Notes: a model not told the origin generated them from the sequence alone. Positions 21,674 to 33,956 are shown, numbered from the stretch's first letter. The stretch: DNA of 64,000 bases from Mesostigma viride (GCA_009746045.1 RPFO01000333.1:1337674-1401673); one strand, 5' to 3'. Program-made: numbers and translations.

Positions 21674-23792
21674 CCCCTAAATGGTCTTGCTGCCGATTTT
21701 CCGCCAAAAATCGAGTTCCAGCCGATGCATCGGCCCCTTCTCGGGGGACCAGATGCCGCGAAATCTATTGAGAATTAGGAAAAGTTTAGCTGAGAAGATC
21801 GAAAGTTTATAAAATTCTTCACAGCATGGTACTAGGGTTTGCATACTTTTGACAAAGTTATAGAGGTGTTCTGGCCGGTCAAAGTACAAGGGGTCAGGGT
21901 ACTTTTTCACGTACAACGTGCATTCCGGAAAACGACGACCTGGCCATGGCGGCTTGCGCCCACGCATGGCATTGACGTTTGCGTTAGAATTTTCTGGCCA
22001 AACTTAGGATGTTGATTTTATACGTCCTAAAGATCATACAGGCCAATTTTTGGTTCGCGGGAATGCCATTTGATAGGTGTCGGCAGCGTTCTTGCTGGAA
22101 AAAACTGCGATCAGGCCGGACGATAGAAACGTTGATAGCAATACCTTTCCGGCGTATTTTAAAGGATATATGGGTTTCTTTGTACTTTTCATGATACATA
22201 GTAGTCGCAAACGTGCAAGGGTGGCCAGAAATCGCCGAATCCAGCGACCATGCTGCACAACTTTGGTGTGCCGAAATGCGCCATTTTGCGGCCACCGCCT
22301 GGGCCAAGGTAACGCCATCCATGCTTGGTAAAGCTTAAGCATCGTTTTCCTATCGATGTTTGACGTTTATATATACGTTCTAGCTTGTGTAGCACATTCT
22401 TTTTGCACTATTCATGCTCTTTCTTGACCCTGGCCTGGCCCCTTTCTAAAACACCCTTCTTAGATGCTTCCCTCAGTCAGTTGACCTGCCACAGGGTGAT
22501 GGGGATAAGTTTTAGAGGCTGTATGGGTTTGAATACCTCCATATATGTTTGTTATACATTTCCCATATACACATATTGCATGAGTGTGAGGCAGTTGGCT
22601 GGTCTCTGTGGCATCATGAAGCACGTAACTGGTGAGTAAAAGCTTCCCATTGACAGCATGTGCCACCAGGTGTGCTGGCCATCACCTGGCAAGCTATAGC
22701 AGCTTAGGCCTAGTTTATCCTTGCTAGGGCAGGCTGAAATAGGCTCAACATCACTAGTTTGTTGGTGGCTGCCTCCTAGAATGCATGCCTTGCGTAGGGT
22801 ATCCGTACCACGTTACCTACGTGCATCCATGGACAAGGTGGCACCTGCACATAGGTGCCATGTAAGGGCAGTGTGATGATGCAGTTATGTTTCCCCATCA
22901 TTGTGGAAGGGAAATGTATTGTTTGGCATGGTTGGTGGCCATATTAGTAGGTAGTATGCCCACCCCTCCCCCCTTGGTTGCTTTTTACCAACGGTACCCC
23001 TATGGGCTGTACTGGGTGTAACTGCTGGTATACCCACCCAAATGATGACCCCAATGGCTCAAACTGTTCAGCAACTAATTGTTTATCATCCCTGAAGTGG
23101 TAGGTGCCTAGGTCTTATAACATAATTCAAAATGCACATTCTACCAAAAATGAAAACGCGCGTCTTGACCCCCCTGACTTTGACGGCAGTTATATATGGC
23201 CTACCCTGCATATATGTGAGGGCCCCAAGACAGCGGAGTTTTTCCACGAGTGCTGCCAGCGCCGTGAAGACCGCCTCGACCTCGAGGGTCAGACCGCCCC
23301 GTGGTCGGCCCGCACGTGGTCCTCGTATTGGCGGCAGCGCCTGTCACTCGCCCTCACTCGCACCGTGGCTGATGTGTTATTCCGCCGCACCCGGGCCGAC
23401 TTTGTCGCGACCCATGCGGTCTAGATCCCTTCCAGGCCTGCATGGTGGGCCGGCAGCGCTGTTGCTGCGTGTAGTTTTGTGATGTCTAGTTAGTTGTACC
23501 TTGTGCCGCTGGCGTGATCCTTGGATGTCTGTGTCAGATTACTATTAATTTCTTCAGGGTTATTCTCCCAGTTATCGGGTTTTTCCTTATGTTGCATGCC
23601 TATCTCACCTCCGTAATCTATCATTCTCAATGAATATATGTGAGGTTGTGATATACCAACCCGAAGGGCAACTCATGGACATGCTTGGCCCCCAAGGACA
23701 GCCATTGGATATGGGTAGGTTGGATGGCATCTGGTTTGCAAAATTGTGAAGATCCAGCCGATTTATCGGCAGGATCTCAGACCATTTAGGGG
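21674..23792. mobile_element. TTAA-I DNA element, copy 2, carrying a LINE C insertion
   Basis: It is the inverse-orientation relative of 4944-6642 with the same ends (CCCCTAAATGG and CCATTTAGGGG). The right flank is TTAA; the left flank is TTAT, one base changed. After removal of the insertion with its duplicated target (424 bp) the length is 1695 bp, against 1699 bp for copy 1. Identity is high over the whole length. Confidence 0.75.
23222..23633 (+). mobile_element. LINE C 3' fragment with 12-bp target duplication
   Basis: ATATATGTGAGG flanks the insert (23210-23221 and 23634-23645). TTAA-I copy 1 has a single site, ATATATGTAAGG in this orientation. The insert encodes the end of an ORF2 (FFHECCQRREDRLDLEGQ, then SYWRQRLSLALTR) up to a TAG near 23424, followed by a 3' UTR ending TCTCAATGA. 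The same protein end occurs at 48109-48627. Confidence 0.8.
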
Positions 23793-23806
23793 TTAAGAGT
23801 AAGTAC

Positions 23807-25795
23807 CCCCGCTAGCCACGAGCCACGAGCCACGAGGTAGCCATGGCTGACGGCGGAGCTCATAACTTTCACGTTTGAGCACCGAATTTAGCCGTGAATA
23901 TCACAATCGACGCGTCTTTCTACGACGCACATGCTGATATAATTTTCCGACGCTATTACGCAATATACGATGAGCAAACGCCCATCGACGCAACGCAGCC
24001 TGACGGCTGCGCTCGGCAATGAAAATACGTCTGCAGCTCCGGCTGCAGCTTCGCCATCAGGGCCGGAAGGCGGTGGTGACCCTAGTCGCGCACTGGTTGT
24101 CGCCCAGCACCCTCCCGGGCTTCCTGCCTCGCCCTCAGCCTCGCCCGAGCCAAAACGCAGCCGCCCAACCGAACCAAGCTGGTCTGAGCGCGACTTTGAC
24201 GTTGACGGGTTATTTTCCACCTTCGACGGTGCCAGACCCGGCTTTTTCGACATGCCACCCATCAAGATACTGGAGCTCGTGTTTTATGGGTCATACGCCT
24301 CCATTCTCGACCTGTGCCAGCGCCTTCACAGCCATTACCGCCTCCGCCCTGGACCTGACGGCCGGTTTACTCACCGACCTGAGAACCTGGCCCGCTGGTC
24401 TCGCCCCCGTCTTCAGCTCGCCGCCCTCTTTTCCATCCTTGACCGCTCTGTCACGGACCTCTGGACCCCCTCCCCCTTGACCGAATCCACCTTCCTCCTC
24501 CACCTCCAAGAAACCATCTCACAGCACGTGACGCCCCTAGCTGCAGATGTGGCAGCTGTGGGTCGCACGCTGGCTGCTGAGCTCCCCACCATCCCCACCG
24601 CCACCGCCACCCTCCTCGCCTCCACCCCCCCCCCTCCGCCTCCACCGACTCCATCACCGCCCAGCTCCGCGACATTGACCAACGTCTTAAGGATAATGCC
24701 ATCGCTATCGAGGTCCTGCAGAACACCGCGGGCCTCACCGCCCAGGCGGTGAAGGACATTGCCGCCAAGCCAACCTCTGCTGGCCTGGCCGGCGATGCTC
24801 CTCCCATCACGACCTGGGCGGACATGCTTAAGCAGCACACCACCTCCACCACCTCCGCCGTCGCAGCCCAGCTCCAGCGGCAGACGCTTGACCTCCGCGA
24901 GGAGGCCGAGCTTGCCAAGCGCAGCCTTAACGTCATTGTCAAGAACCTCGACACGGAGGAAGGTGAGAATTCCGAGAAGCTTGCACGTGCGTTTGAGAGA
25001 GAAATTCTTAGTCGCATGGGCCTTACTGGTGAGATCGACCTGGTCGCCCACCGCCTTCCCCGCGCGCGGGGTAAGGCAGGGCCGCCCCCGCTCCTTCTCA
25101 CCTTTAAGACCCCGGCGGACAAGATTTCTTTTCTCCGACGCCGCAAGCGGCTCGAGAAGACTCTCTTCACCCTTGACGACGACTTGACCCTGGCGCAGCA
25201 ACAACGGCGACGGGAGCTATGGCCCACCTACCTCCAGCTCCGGAAGACCAAGGCGGGGCAGCCGGTGTACTGGAAGGGGGCGGCCATCTACGTCGGCCAC
25301 AAGCCCTGGCAGGCGACCCCCGCGGCCCCAACGACTCCAGACGCCCCAGCTTAGGGGAATACAGCAGTAGTAGTGTAGAATAGATAGACCGTGGCCATGT
25401 ACATGTACGCCTCCTAGAGGCACTATCCTAGCTAAGCCACACGCTTTATTTAATCATGTACATGTGTGCCTATGATGTGCCACACTCCAGATGATGCCTA
25501 GCTTTATTTAGCTATGTTGTGCCCATGCAGGGAGTAACTCTCTGCTGAGACGCCATGCCCTAGCCTTTTTGTATAGCTCTGCTGATCTTCCCCCCCATGA
25601 CAGGCTCCCCCTTCGCTGGGCATAGCTTGAAGATCATGGGGATGCAAGTGCCCTGGTGCACCTAGAGCAAGGGTCCTTTACATCCCCACCCTTGCAGGAA
25701 GTAGCTTAGGATGTATGATAGGCCATATGCCCCCTCTCAAGGGCTATGTGCTACATATACTCCCAACGGAGTTATGTTACAATTCAATTCAATTC
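23807..25795 (+). mobile_element. Half-LINE with ORF1 joined directly to the LINE B 3' end
   Basis: It is flanked by AAGAGTAAGTAC at 23795-23806 and 25796-25807. It has the same leader block as 19067 (GCCACGA repeats, GGCTGACGGCGGAGCTCA), then one ORF1, then a 3' UTR ending GCTACATATACTCCCAACGG and an (AATTC)n tail as in LINE B. Both ends are intact and a target duplication is present, so it moved as an ORF1-only unit. Confidence 0.8.
23970..25354 (+). pseudogene. LINE ORF1-like protein with one frame break at a C-run
   Basis: ATG at 23970 (MSKRPSTQRS) opens a Pro/Ser-rich N-terminus and a region conserved with the 19-kb copy. At a run of ten C (24625-24634) the frame leaves the coiled-coil sequence (ITAQLRDIDQRLKDNAIAIE), which continues one frame over to a TAG at 25352-25354. 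The C-terminal half has the L1 ORF1p layout (RLPRARGKAGPPPLLLTF, FLRRRKRLE, LDDDLTLAQQQRRRELWPTY). A length change in the C-run is the simplest cause; a sequencing error there cannot be excluded. Confidence 0.7.
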
Positions 25796-26106
25796 AAGAG
25801 TAAGTACGTGCAATTTTTCGCCATCCTTGTCACACCCCCAACACACCATCACAACTGCCGGGGTGGTGACAGATGCCAGCCTAAATGTCACAACCTGGTG
25901 AGCAGTGGTGGCAGGGGGGCACTTCTGTTTTTGCAAGTGGTTTAGGGTTTTAGGGTTTAGGGCTTAGGGTGAGACCCATCCTAGGCCGCGGTCACTATAG
26001 GGTCACTATAGGGGTGGCAGATGCCAGCATAAGGGTGGTGCACTTCTCCTAGTCGCGATGACGGAATGATGACGGAATGATGATGGAAGCTACTTAATTA
26101 ATTAAT

Positions 26107-26681
26107 GCACGTGCTTATTAATTAATTAATTAATTAATTAATGTACATAGCTAGCACATATTCCCTTGCTGGATGGATGGAGGTGAGCGGAGCCGCGAAA
26201 CCTAGTTAACTAAGCTAACTCTGAGCTAATCTAGACTGATATCCTAACTACTCTAGAAAATCCTAACTACTCTGCAAAGCGCCCCTTCCTCCGTCCCATG
26301 TGTGTGCATGTGGGTGGGTGGGGGGGCTTGCCCACAGGGTCTGGCGTGTGAGCCTAGACAATGGTCCGCCACCTCTGCTTGTTCTGCATAGCAGTCCAAG
26401 CAAGAGAGACGGGAGGAAATGCGGTGTTCAAACTTAGCTGGGACCGCTAGGTCGGCCAGCAACTGCTGTGTACTCGTATAGTTCATGGCAGGTTTACCAA
26501 TCTTTCTAGGAATGTCCTTGGGGCCAGGCCGGCCAGGTCAGAATATGCCGCCCTGGCTGTCCAAGCCGCGGGTGGCCGGCCAGACCGAGGGCGGTGTCTA
26601 CCTGACAGGTGCGAGCTTAAGATGTCCTATGGATGCTATCTGACGCTGCATAATCTCGTCCGTAATTAATTCATGAATTAA
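26107..26681 (-). mobile_element. LINE B ORF2 C-terminal fragment
   Basis: On the minus strand it runs from ISDEIMQRQIASIGHL (about 26680) through the PKDIPRKIGK block to a VGKPP-like end and the 3' UTR (CAAGGGAATATGTGCTA). The fold-back element interrupts its 3' UTR, and TTAA-II copy 2 cuts its upstream end. Confidence 0.65.
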
Positions 26682-26685
26682 TTAA

Positions 26686-28972
26686 GGGGAGGGGACACCC
26701 CTAAAGGGCACTTTTCTGGAAACCATACCTATGCATGTGACAAAAATCCAATGATGATTGGGGACCATTAATATGATAAAAAAAAAAAATTCCAGCCACT
26801 TGGGGGGGGTACTAGCCCCCACAGGGCACCGGTAACGCGCTAAAAATAGAAAAAGACGCTATTCTAGTCACATTTTTCCTAGGGCAGTGGGCAAACATAT
26901 TGGGACCAAATCATATATTCCCATATAGTTCCCTGACTTTTGAGAAATGCTACCTAATTTTGAGCACAAAATAATCATGTTTACACACATTGATGGATTT
27001 TCCCGCAAAAAGGGTAATTTTTTAATGAAAAAAAAAATTATCAAATCATAAACACATGGAATAGGGCCAAATCATATATTCCCAAATACTAGAGGTTGGG
27101 GGACATGCAGCCCCAAATTTTCAGGTCATTCTGACAAGCGCAGCCCTATTTGATGGATATTCCTAGATTGCCACCTGTGACGAAGCTAAGGGAGGTTTTA
27201 GCTAGTATTTAACCACACTAACACCCCTTTATACATCTAAGCCTCATGAAAACTGGCCAAACCACATACTACCATTCTCTGCACATATGGTACCTCCTAT
27301 GTTCAAGGTTTGACGCCATTCTGACAAGAACTGCCCAAGTTACAACCATTCCAAGATGGCCACCCATGTAGACGCTACAAGGAAATTAGAGTAACCATTT
27401 AGCCACACTAGCACCTCCTTCTTCATCAAAGACATCTGCAAACTGACCAAAGCACACATAATCAACTCTTGCACGCTGACGGCAACGCATGCTCAATGTG
27501 GGGGGTCATTGCGACAAGAACTGCTCAAGTTGATGGGTTTCCTATATGACCACATGACAAGGCGCTAAGGACCACTCAGTAAGTTAGTAACCCCACAGTG
27601 CCACTTAATATGCCATCCAACATGCACCAAAACCATGCAGAGTATGTTTACGAAGTACAAAGGGGTGGCCACGCACCTCATATGTCTTCATCATCCCTCC
27701 AGCATGGCCAGCCTTGTAAATATGTGCATAGCCTTGACGATGGTAGCCCTAACATGCCTAAGCGGCATTTCCTATGTTTCTCCCAGGTTAGAGTGTAAGG
27801 TTGATGCCAACCAAGCTAATCAACACAACAACACCTCCTAAACTGTCCTCCCCGGCATGGATGACAAACTGGGACTATGGAGGGCAAGGAACCAAGTAAG
27901 AACATGGTATATATAGCTTGCATGCAGTCATGCATGTCAACCATGGTTGGCTCAGCACATTGTAGTCTTGTCACATCATCATAACAAAGGAAAGCTCAAA
28001 CAACCATTGGTGCCAGCTATCTACATGCAGTCACACAAATGCAATATCTCCAACATCATCATCACTATAACACTTCCATCCCTGCACGATAAAATGCAAA
28101 GAAACCATTGGCGGCCCTTCACCGCATGAGCGCTGTGATGCCGCTGCGGCCTGTGAGGAGAGGGTGCGTCACTCTCAAACAACAAGAAGCGTCCATACGC
28201 ACAACATCCTTGCCAGAACACGTTTTATGAAATGCCTTATACCTTCCCGAAGAGCTATAGGCTGCGACTGAAGCGGCCCTGATCACGACATCAACGAAAA
28301 CAATCTAAAGCTGCCAGGTATTCGACAACACAACGGCAAGCGACGGCGAGCTAGCTGGCGGAAACTGCCCAAAAAGAACGCAAAAAACCTCGAACGATGA
28401 GCTCATAGAAGAAAGCACCGATAGCAGATAACGTTCGCGACAAATCTGTACCTTGCCCTCGTAAATCCCTCGCCCAGGCGCGCAACAACAGCCGTTCTTC
28501 CATGGACAGGTCAGACACGCACTGCGCAGGTCTGAACAATTACTTACCGATAATGGCCGAAAATCTGGCAAAAAGCACCAGCTCGGTTTAGAATTCGATG
28601 CAACCGATATTAATGCCTGCTTCAAGGTCAGAACAGCCCCAAAAACCGCTATTTTACAGCCGCTATCATGAATTCTATTTCATTCCGCGCGACCAAAAAA
28701 TTCAGATTACCCCCCATGCCGATGGCATAAAAAAACAACAGCGATATTGTAAACCAGCTGATTTCCGCCAAAAACTAACATCATAAACTCATCTCCTTCT
28801 AGATTCGAGTAAAATTTTTGCATTTCGCCTGCCCTAGTGTGGTAGTTTCGCCTGAACGCAGTCGCCATGGCCACTTCCGCAAGGGGTGCGCGCACCGTGC
28901 ACGTGAAATTTGTGACCTTCGGCTCCGGCGCGAATTTTTTGGCGCCAAAAAATTCGGGGGTGTCCCGTCCCC
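26686..28972. mobile_element. TTAA-II DNA element, copy 2
   Basis: TTAA at 26682-26685 and 28973-28976 flanks inverted ends GGGGAGGGGACACCCC and GGGGTGTCCCGTCCCC. The 2287-bp body aligns with 54477-56747. It holds only short frames and no recognised transposase. Confidence 0.75.
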
Positions 28973-28976
28973 TTAA

Positions 28977-29235
28977 TTAACTAATTGGGTTAAACACGTG
29001 CTCGGGCCGTTGGGGAGTAACGGAGCACGTGGAGTGCTTTTAATCCCTGTACATGCACAACAGGAAGAAAGCAAGGGCAGAGAACCCCTTTCTCCTTCGT
29101 ATGCCCGGGCCGGCCAGAGGCATGCCACAGCAGCAATCGGACACTTCGATAGACAATCCGGCAAATTCTGTGGGTGTGCACAAAAAGCTAGACCCGCGTG
29201 AGCATATCATGGCAAGGAGCGTGGGCAAGCAAGCG
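28977..29235 (-). mobile_element. LINE A 3' tail copy
   Basis: An AT tail, a degenerate stem-loop (about 29001-29031, GTGCTCGGGCCGTTGGGGAG), the AATCCCTGT motif, the CAGAGAACCCC block and the GTGAGCATATCAT block appear in the usual minus-strand order. It is cut off before ORF1. Confidence 0.65.
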
Positions 29236-30250
29236 GATGTAATTATGCGAGGCAGGCCATGTCAAAGCTTGACAACCCCTCGCTTGCATAATAGTAATAT
29301 CGCACTCTCCACCCGAATTACGGCATAGACACCACTGCAGGCAGCTGGCAACCCACCTGCCCGCTCATGCATCCGAGCTGTGACAGAGCGCAGGCTTTCG
29401 GAGCGGGATACCAGCAAGGGGAGTCTCCTGGATACGGGGTCTGACCCCCCATATCCAGCAGCTGTGCTGGCGGCCTGGCGATGGACACCCTCCAGGTCAT
29501 CGGCCGAGAGCCGCGTCTGCAGCATCAGCGACTTGTGAACCCATTTGCCGGAACGTCCCCCCGGTGGCCTAATCCTCGAAGCTGCACCCGGTTGAGCACC
29601 GGCACATGGCACAACAGCTGGGCGGCTACCCTTCAACAAAGGCCGCATTCGCAAGGGCGGCCACTGCCGCGCTTGCGGGCACGCAATGAATTAAGCCTTG
29701 TGGGTGACCCATGATGCTATTTTGCCAGACCAGCTTGACCACAAAGTCGCAATGGTCGAACACAGCTTCTTCTCTCGGGAGCTTTTTCGACAAAAAATGG
29801 CGGTGTCCACGCCAAAGCCTTTCGTGAGGATATGCTCGTATACGTACCCTTCAGGGAGCGAGGTGATGTCGTGTGGATTTGTGGACAAGGGATGTCAGCA
29901 CAAAGATGCACGAGCAAACGGCAGCGATTGCAGTTTGCTAGTGGGGAGAAGAAATCCGGGATTTGGTGCGTGCCCTCCTCTCAGTGAGCACGAATGCCCT
30001 TTGAATGTGCGACTATGAAGGCCGACCGGGAACGTGCACACTTGTTCAGAGCGTGTTCAGTAGATGGCACTTATGGCTTTGGCATATTGAGAACACTTCT
30101 GCAGCAAATCATCAGCAACATGTGCATCAGAAAGAAGACAAAGAACTGTGGCCACCAGCCAGACTCGCTGGACACATAGATAGGCAGCAAGCATTATATA
30201 ACTAAAGTTTTGGGGCACAAGCAGCCCTCTTATGTAGATGTGCAATCAGA
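29236..30250 (-). pseudogene. Decayed coding fragments, function unknown
   Basis: On the minus strand 29890-29690 reads as protein in two frames: PHDITSLPEGYVYEHILTKG first, then, after a frame change, FLSKKLPREEAVFDHCDFVV and KLVWQNSIMGHPQG. The two halves look like one broken exon. A GC-rich minus frame at 29262-29654 is also open. I do not recognise either, and element ends are not visible. Confidence 0.3.
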
Positions 30251-32375
30251 CTTGAAGTTAAGGATGCGCAGAGAGCCTTTATTGGTGGTTCCAACAGAGT
30301 TCAAACTAAGGGGCAGTGCAAGTTTCAGGCACGTTTAGCAACGCGTGCGACGCAAGCGGCTATTTGGTGCGGCCTTCTAAGGGCATTCCCGTGCAAATAA
30401 CGCGACATGGGCGGCCAGACGACAGAGAAACGGGCACGCCCTCGCTAGCCGCGTCCTAGAGGCAGCTCACACAGCCTGCCTAGTTCACAACCAAGGAACA
30501 CTGTGCAGAAATGGAAGCTGTCTAAATGGAACCACGCAAAGAGAGACAGCGGCTGAATAGCAAGAATCAACGCAAGAAGCGACCGATATAGCTTCACCTT
30601 GGCCTCGCCCTCCTCCATTACAACCATATCATTTGTTGTGAAACTCTCCTCTGGTACAGACGTTCCTCGCATGCAAACGGTTCCTGACGTGCAACTTTCC
30701 AGCGGACGAGAGTCCATCGATGACGAATCACGACCCGCTTCATCCCTCTATAGATATCTGCACAAAGATGCCCAACTCGCGAAAATTTTGCACAGCAATA
30801 ATGAGCGATCCCTGGTCCGCTGTGCCCAGCTCCCATCGCCACTGATAAGGGTCAACAACGTATGTTCTCATGGAAGTGGACAATAATTACTAATTTCCAG
30901 ATAAATAGGTGTACGTTTATTCCAAATATATCCGAGAGTGACAATAATTACTAGTTTCTTTCATCAGTGTCTGTAGTGCTTAATTGCTTATGGAGGGGTC
31001 AACAGCTGGTCAACCGTCAAGTACCCTAGTATTATATTCGACTACACATTGTACCATAAGGCAGGACCAGTCTGTGGACTGTGGCTCCACAACTAACTAT
31101 CGAAACATAGTAAAGACCCTGTCGGACACCGGCGCGCGAATAAACAATGAACTCAACTCAACCTATCCCGGCTTTATCTGTAGACAGTGCTGTTTTACTG
31201 TAGCGGAACCGCGGGCAATGAACTCAACTCAACCGCCTTCTCCCAGCTCTTCTCCCGCTGTCAGCTCAACCGCTCTTCTCCCGCTGTCAGCACGTGACAC
31301 AGGCGCGTGACACGGTGACGTGGCTGCCAGCCTAGCCTGAGTCTGCCCGAGGCCCGAGTCCGAGTCCCGAAAATCCGAAGGCTCTTTAGAAGGATCAGCA
31401 TTCAATTACATACTACTGTCTACAGGCTGCCTACTGTATTCCCCCTACAGTAGCATTTGTCTGCAGTCTGCACTCAGCAGCGATGCTCAGCGATGCGCAT
31501 AATGAGGATATAAACCCGAGTCAACAAAAAATATTGTTAGCTGTATTCTTTTTTGCTTGCAGACGTGGTGCACGTGCGTCATGGGTGTTTGTGATGAATT
31601 CCAAGTGGTCTCCTAAGTTTTAGATTAGTACCATTGCACTGCGCTCGTGCGCGCGAAGGCCGGGGCTTGGGATATGATATGCAGAAGACTTACTCATGAC
31701 GGTAAGTGGTTATGAAGAACTACTGATTGTCCTAACTTTGTCCGAGTGTAGATTGATTATCCTTCTAGTCTGCACGCAGCACTTCTGATGCAATTTTTAG
31801 TTCCGTACAAAGTTAACTACATCATCCCGAATGATGATTATGCACAATATCTTATAGCCGTAGAAGCCTGGAGCGGAAATGCCAGGAGTCTCTTTTCTCC
31901 TGTCTTTTTCTTTTCATCCATTTGCACCGGCCCGGCCCTGGCCTGCATTGAGAGGCCACATTCGGTGCGGTATGGATCCATGTATGCCTTGTCTAGAGCT
32001 GTATATATGCCATGTTTGGCGCTGTAATTGTGTTGCCCGTCTTATTCCCGTACGTAATTTATCTATCTAGCAGTATGTATGCCCGTGTGCCGATCCCTCA
32101 TGATCACTACGTGCGACGTACGCGCGCACTGGTCTTACTATACCCAGTTGTACGTACGCACCGGACTGACCTTAGCTGTAGTAATAGCCCTCGCCGTGAT
32201 CATGACTTGATACTTAAACCTGGCCTGCTACGTATTCCGGGGTCATGTTTGTCCCTGATAATCGGTCGCATGTCATGGTGTGACTGGAAGGACGCATGCA
32301 GGATCTGTACGAGTTGGGTTGGGCACCCTGTCAGTAATAGCGCAGTTAACCCCTTTGAAATCTGGACCGCCTGTG
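30251..32375. other. No supported gene
   Basis: A minus-strand frame at 30445-30717 is protein-like (MVVMEEGEAKVKLYRSLLAL) but lacks clear splice sites. An imperfect duplication of CTCTTCTCCCGCTGTCAGC lies at 31239-31290. From about 31950 the sequence is rich in short palindromes (GTACGTAC, TATATA, TGATCA). Confidence 0.4.
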
Positions 32376-33956
32376 TTTACTCCTGTGCTCCTGCTTGCAC
32401 GGCTTACAACCTCGGACCTGATCAATATTCGTCCTCACCCATTTCATGTCCATAATCCTTCTTAGGTCTCTACCATGAGTCCCTCTGTAGGCAGATGCTT
32501 CCTGTTGTGTGTCATTTTAATATAGTAATTACTCTTCCATGCCTCAGTAGTGCAGCTGTATATCGATGCAGGCGTTGACCAGCCATCGCAATGTCTGCTG
32601 TCGGCATGCACTTGCCCATTGGTCCCTTAGCCTGCTTGGTTCCAGCGGGTGGTGTCATCTCATTGCGCGTGTTCGGGTAATAATCGCACGGTTGGGTTTC
32701 GTGGATGCTGCTGTGGTCAGAATAACGGGGCCCCGCTGCACTAGTGGGCGTCGCACAAGGGCCACCTGGCCATCGTCCAGCTCGCGGGTGTCCAGTGGTG
32801 TGGGCAGGAAGGCCTAGAAACGAGGTCAGTCAATTTTCCTACTTTTGTTCCCTTTGTGCTGATGGCTGCGAGATGGTTGTGGCAATAGGGAGGGTGCTCT
32901 CTATTTGTCCACATACTGCCCATTAAAATTAAAATTTACTTACACTACTAAAGCCTGGCTTTTTTTCCTGCCAAGCCAACAGGGTAGAAATGGATGCTGC
33001 GTACATCGTAATGTACTGTAAGGGCATGATGTCATGCAATACAAAAGTATGCTAGCATAGGGTTGAGAACAGAGCAATCAGTCGAGTGCAGCTTAGAGCT
33101 GATGTGACGTCCTACAGCGAACAGCACTGTGCGAAATGCATCCAGCACACCTGTGCCAATCTGTACCACATGCCGAAGCAAGTGAGGACTTGTTTTGTTG
33201 GATTAACGTATTTTTCTAAGTAGTAAATTACAATTCTTCTAGGGTAAACGTATTTCCATGGCCTGCCGTGTCAAGAAACATGCATAGAACAAGAAACATG
33301 TTATTGTGCTGCAGGCCATTAGTAGATCTTGCAACCTTTTGTCATAGCTTGCCCTCTCTATCTATAGCCTGGTGGCCAACATACAGGGATTTTTCATTAT
33401 CGACATCGTAAGGCAAGGCAAAGCGCAATATGGTCTATGTCGTTATAGAATGGTTCAATAGACTCAATCTGTTTCACCTATGATGACGTTAAAATATATA
33501 TAAACTGCCGTGGTGCTTGACCCAGCGAGTTGGCCGTTGGGCATTAGCATGAGTGTTGGGCAACAAAATCATGGATTTTTTTATTTATTATGTTGACCAA
33601 CACTTTCTTTACTTCTCTTCCCTATCACCTGAGGCAAGTTTGGTTGTCTGAGTACTGTGATTGGCTGGCAAGGCAAACTAGTCTCTCAGTGAGTCATCGT
33701 CCCATCGTTGGGGGACAGGCTGCCAATATCATTAGGATTTTTTTCACTGATTGCCCGGTGCAAGGTGTGCTGATGTGCTACTGTCCCTGGCACTTGGTTA
33801 TGTGGTGTCCCAACCAGCCGCGGGGGGTAAACAGCTCTCTGTCTCGCTTTGGCCATGTATTCTAACATGAAGAAAATGGGGAAGAAGTCAACGGCATCAA
33901 GAAAGCGATCTGTGCAGCAGGCATGGCGAGCTGCCGCGGAACCTGAGGAGATTGCG
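32376..33956 (+). pseudogene. Remnant of an ankyrin-repeat gene paralogous to the next one
   Basis: 32376-32830 parallels 36155-36905 and 33620-33956 parallels 37960-38405, in intron as well as exon sequence (shared CAAGTTTGGTTGTCTGA and GCTGCTGTG-TCAG). The ankyrin exon equivalent to 36801-36899 starts after CAG at 32720. It has a TAG inside the TPLHWA motif and further indels after HLAIVQ. The equivalent of exon 38274-38405 lies at about 33820-33956; its first half has a stop, and its second half (ATG 33867 to 33956) is still open and ends in a strong donor, GTAAGC. The copy is therefore decayed. The open 90-bp piece could alternatively serve as a first exon for the downstream gene, because its phase (0) would fit. 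Confidence 0.6.

Larger units (their letters stand above)
21137..26106. mobile_element. Fold-back element with near-perfect arms of about 310 bp, invaded twice
   Basis: 21137-21453 reappears as its reverse complement at 25796-26106 with no mismatch that I could see. Each arm contains short TTTAGGG-type telomere-like repeats (CCCTAAACCCTAAAACCCTAA on the left). The inner ends form GTACTTACTCTTA and TAAGAGTAAGTAC, meeting at a TTAA that a TTAA-I element has entered (21674-23792). A half-LINE entered just beyond it (23807-25795). Without these the element would be about 0.85 kb and almost fully self-complementary. No coding capacity of its own is visible. Confidence 0.75.
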
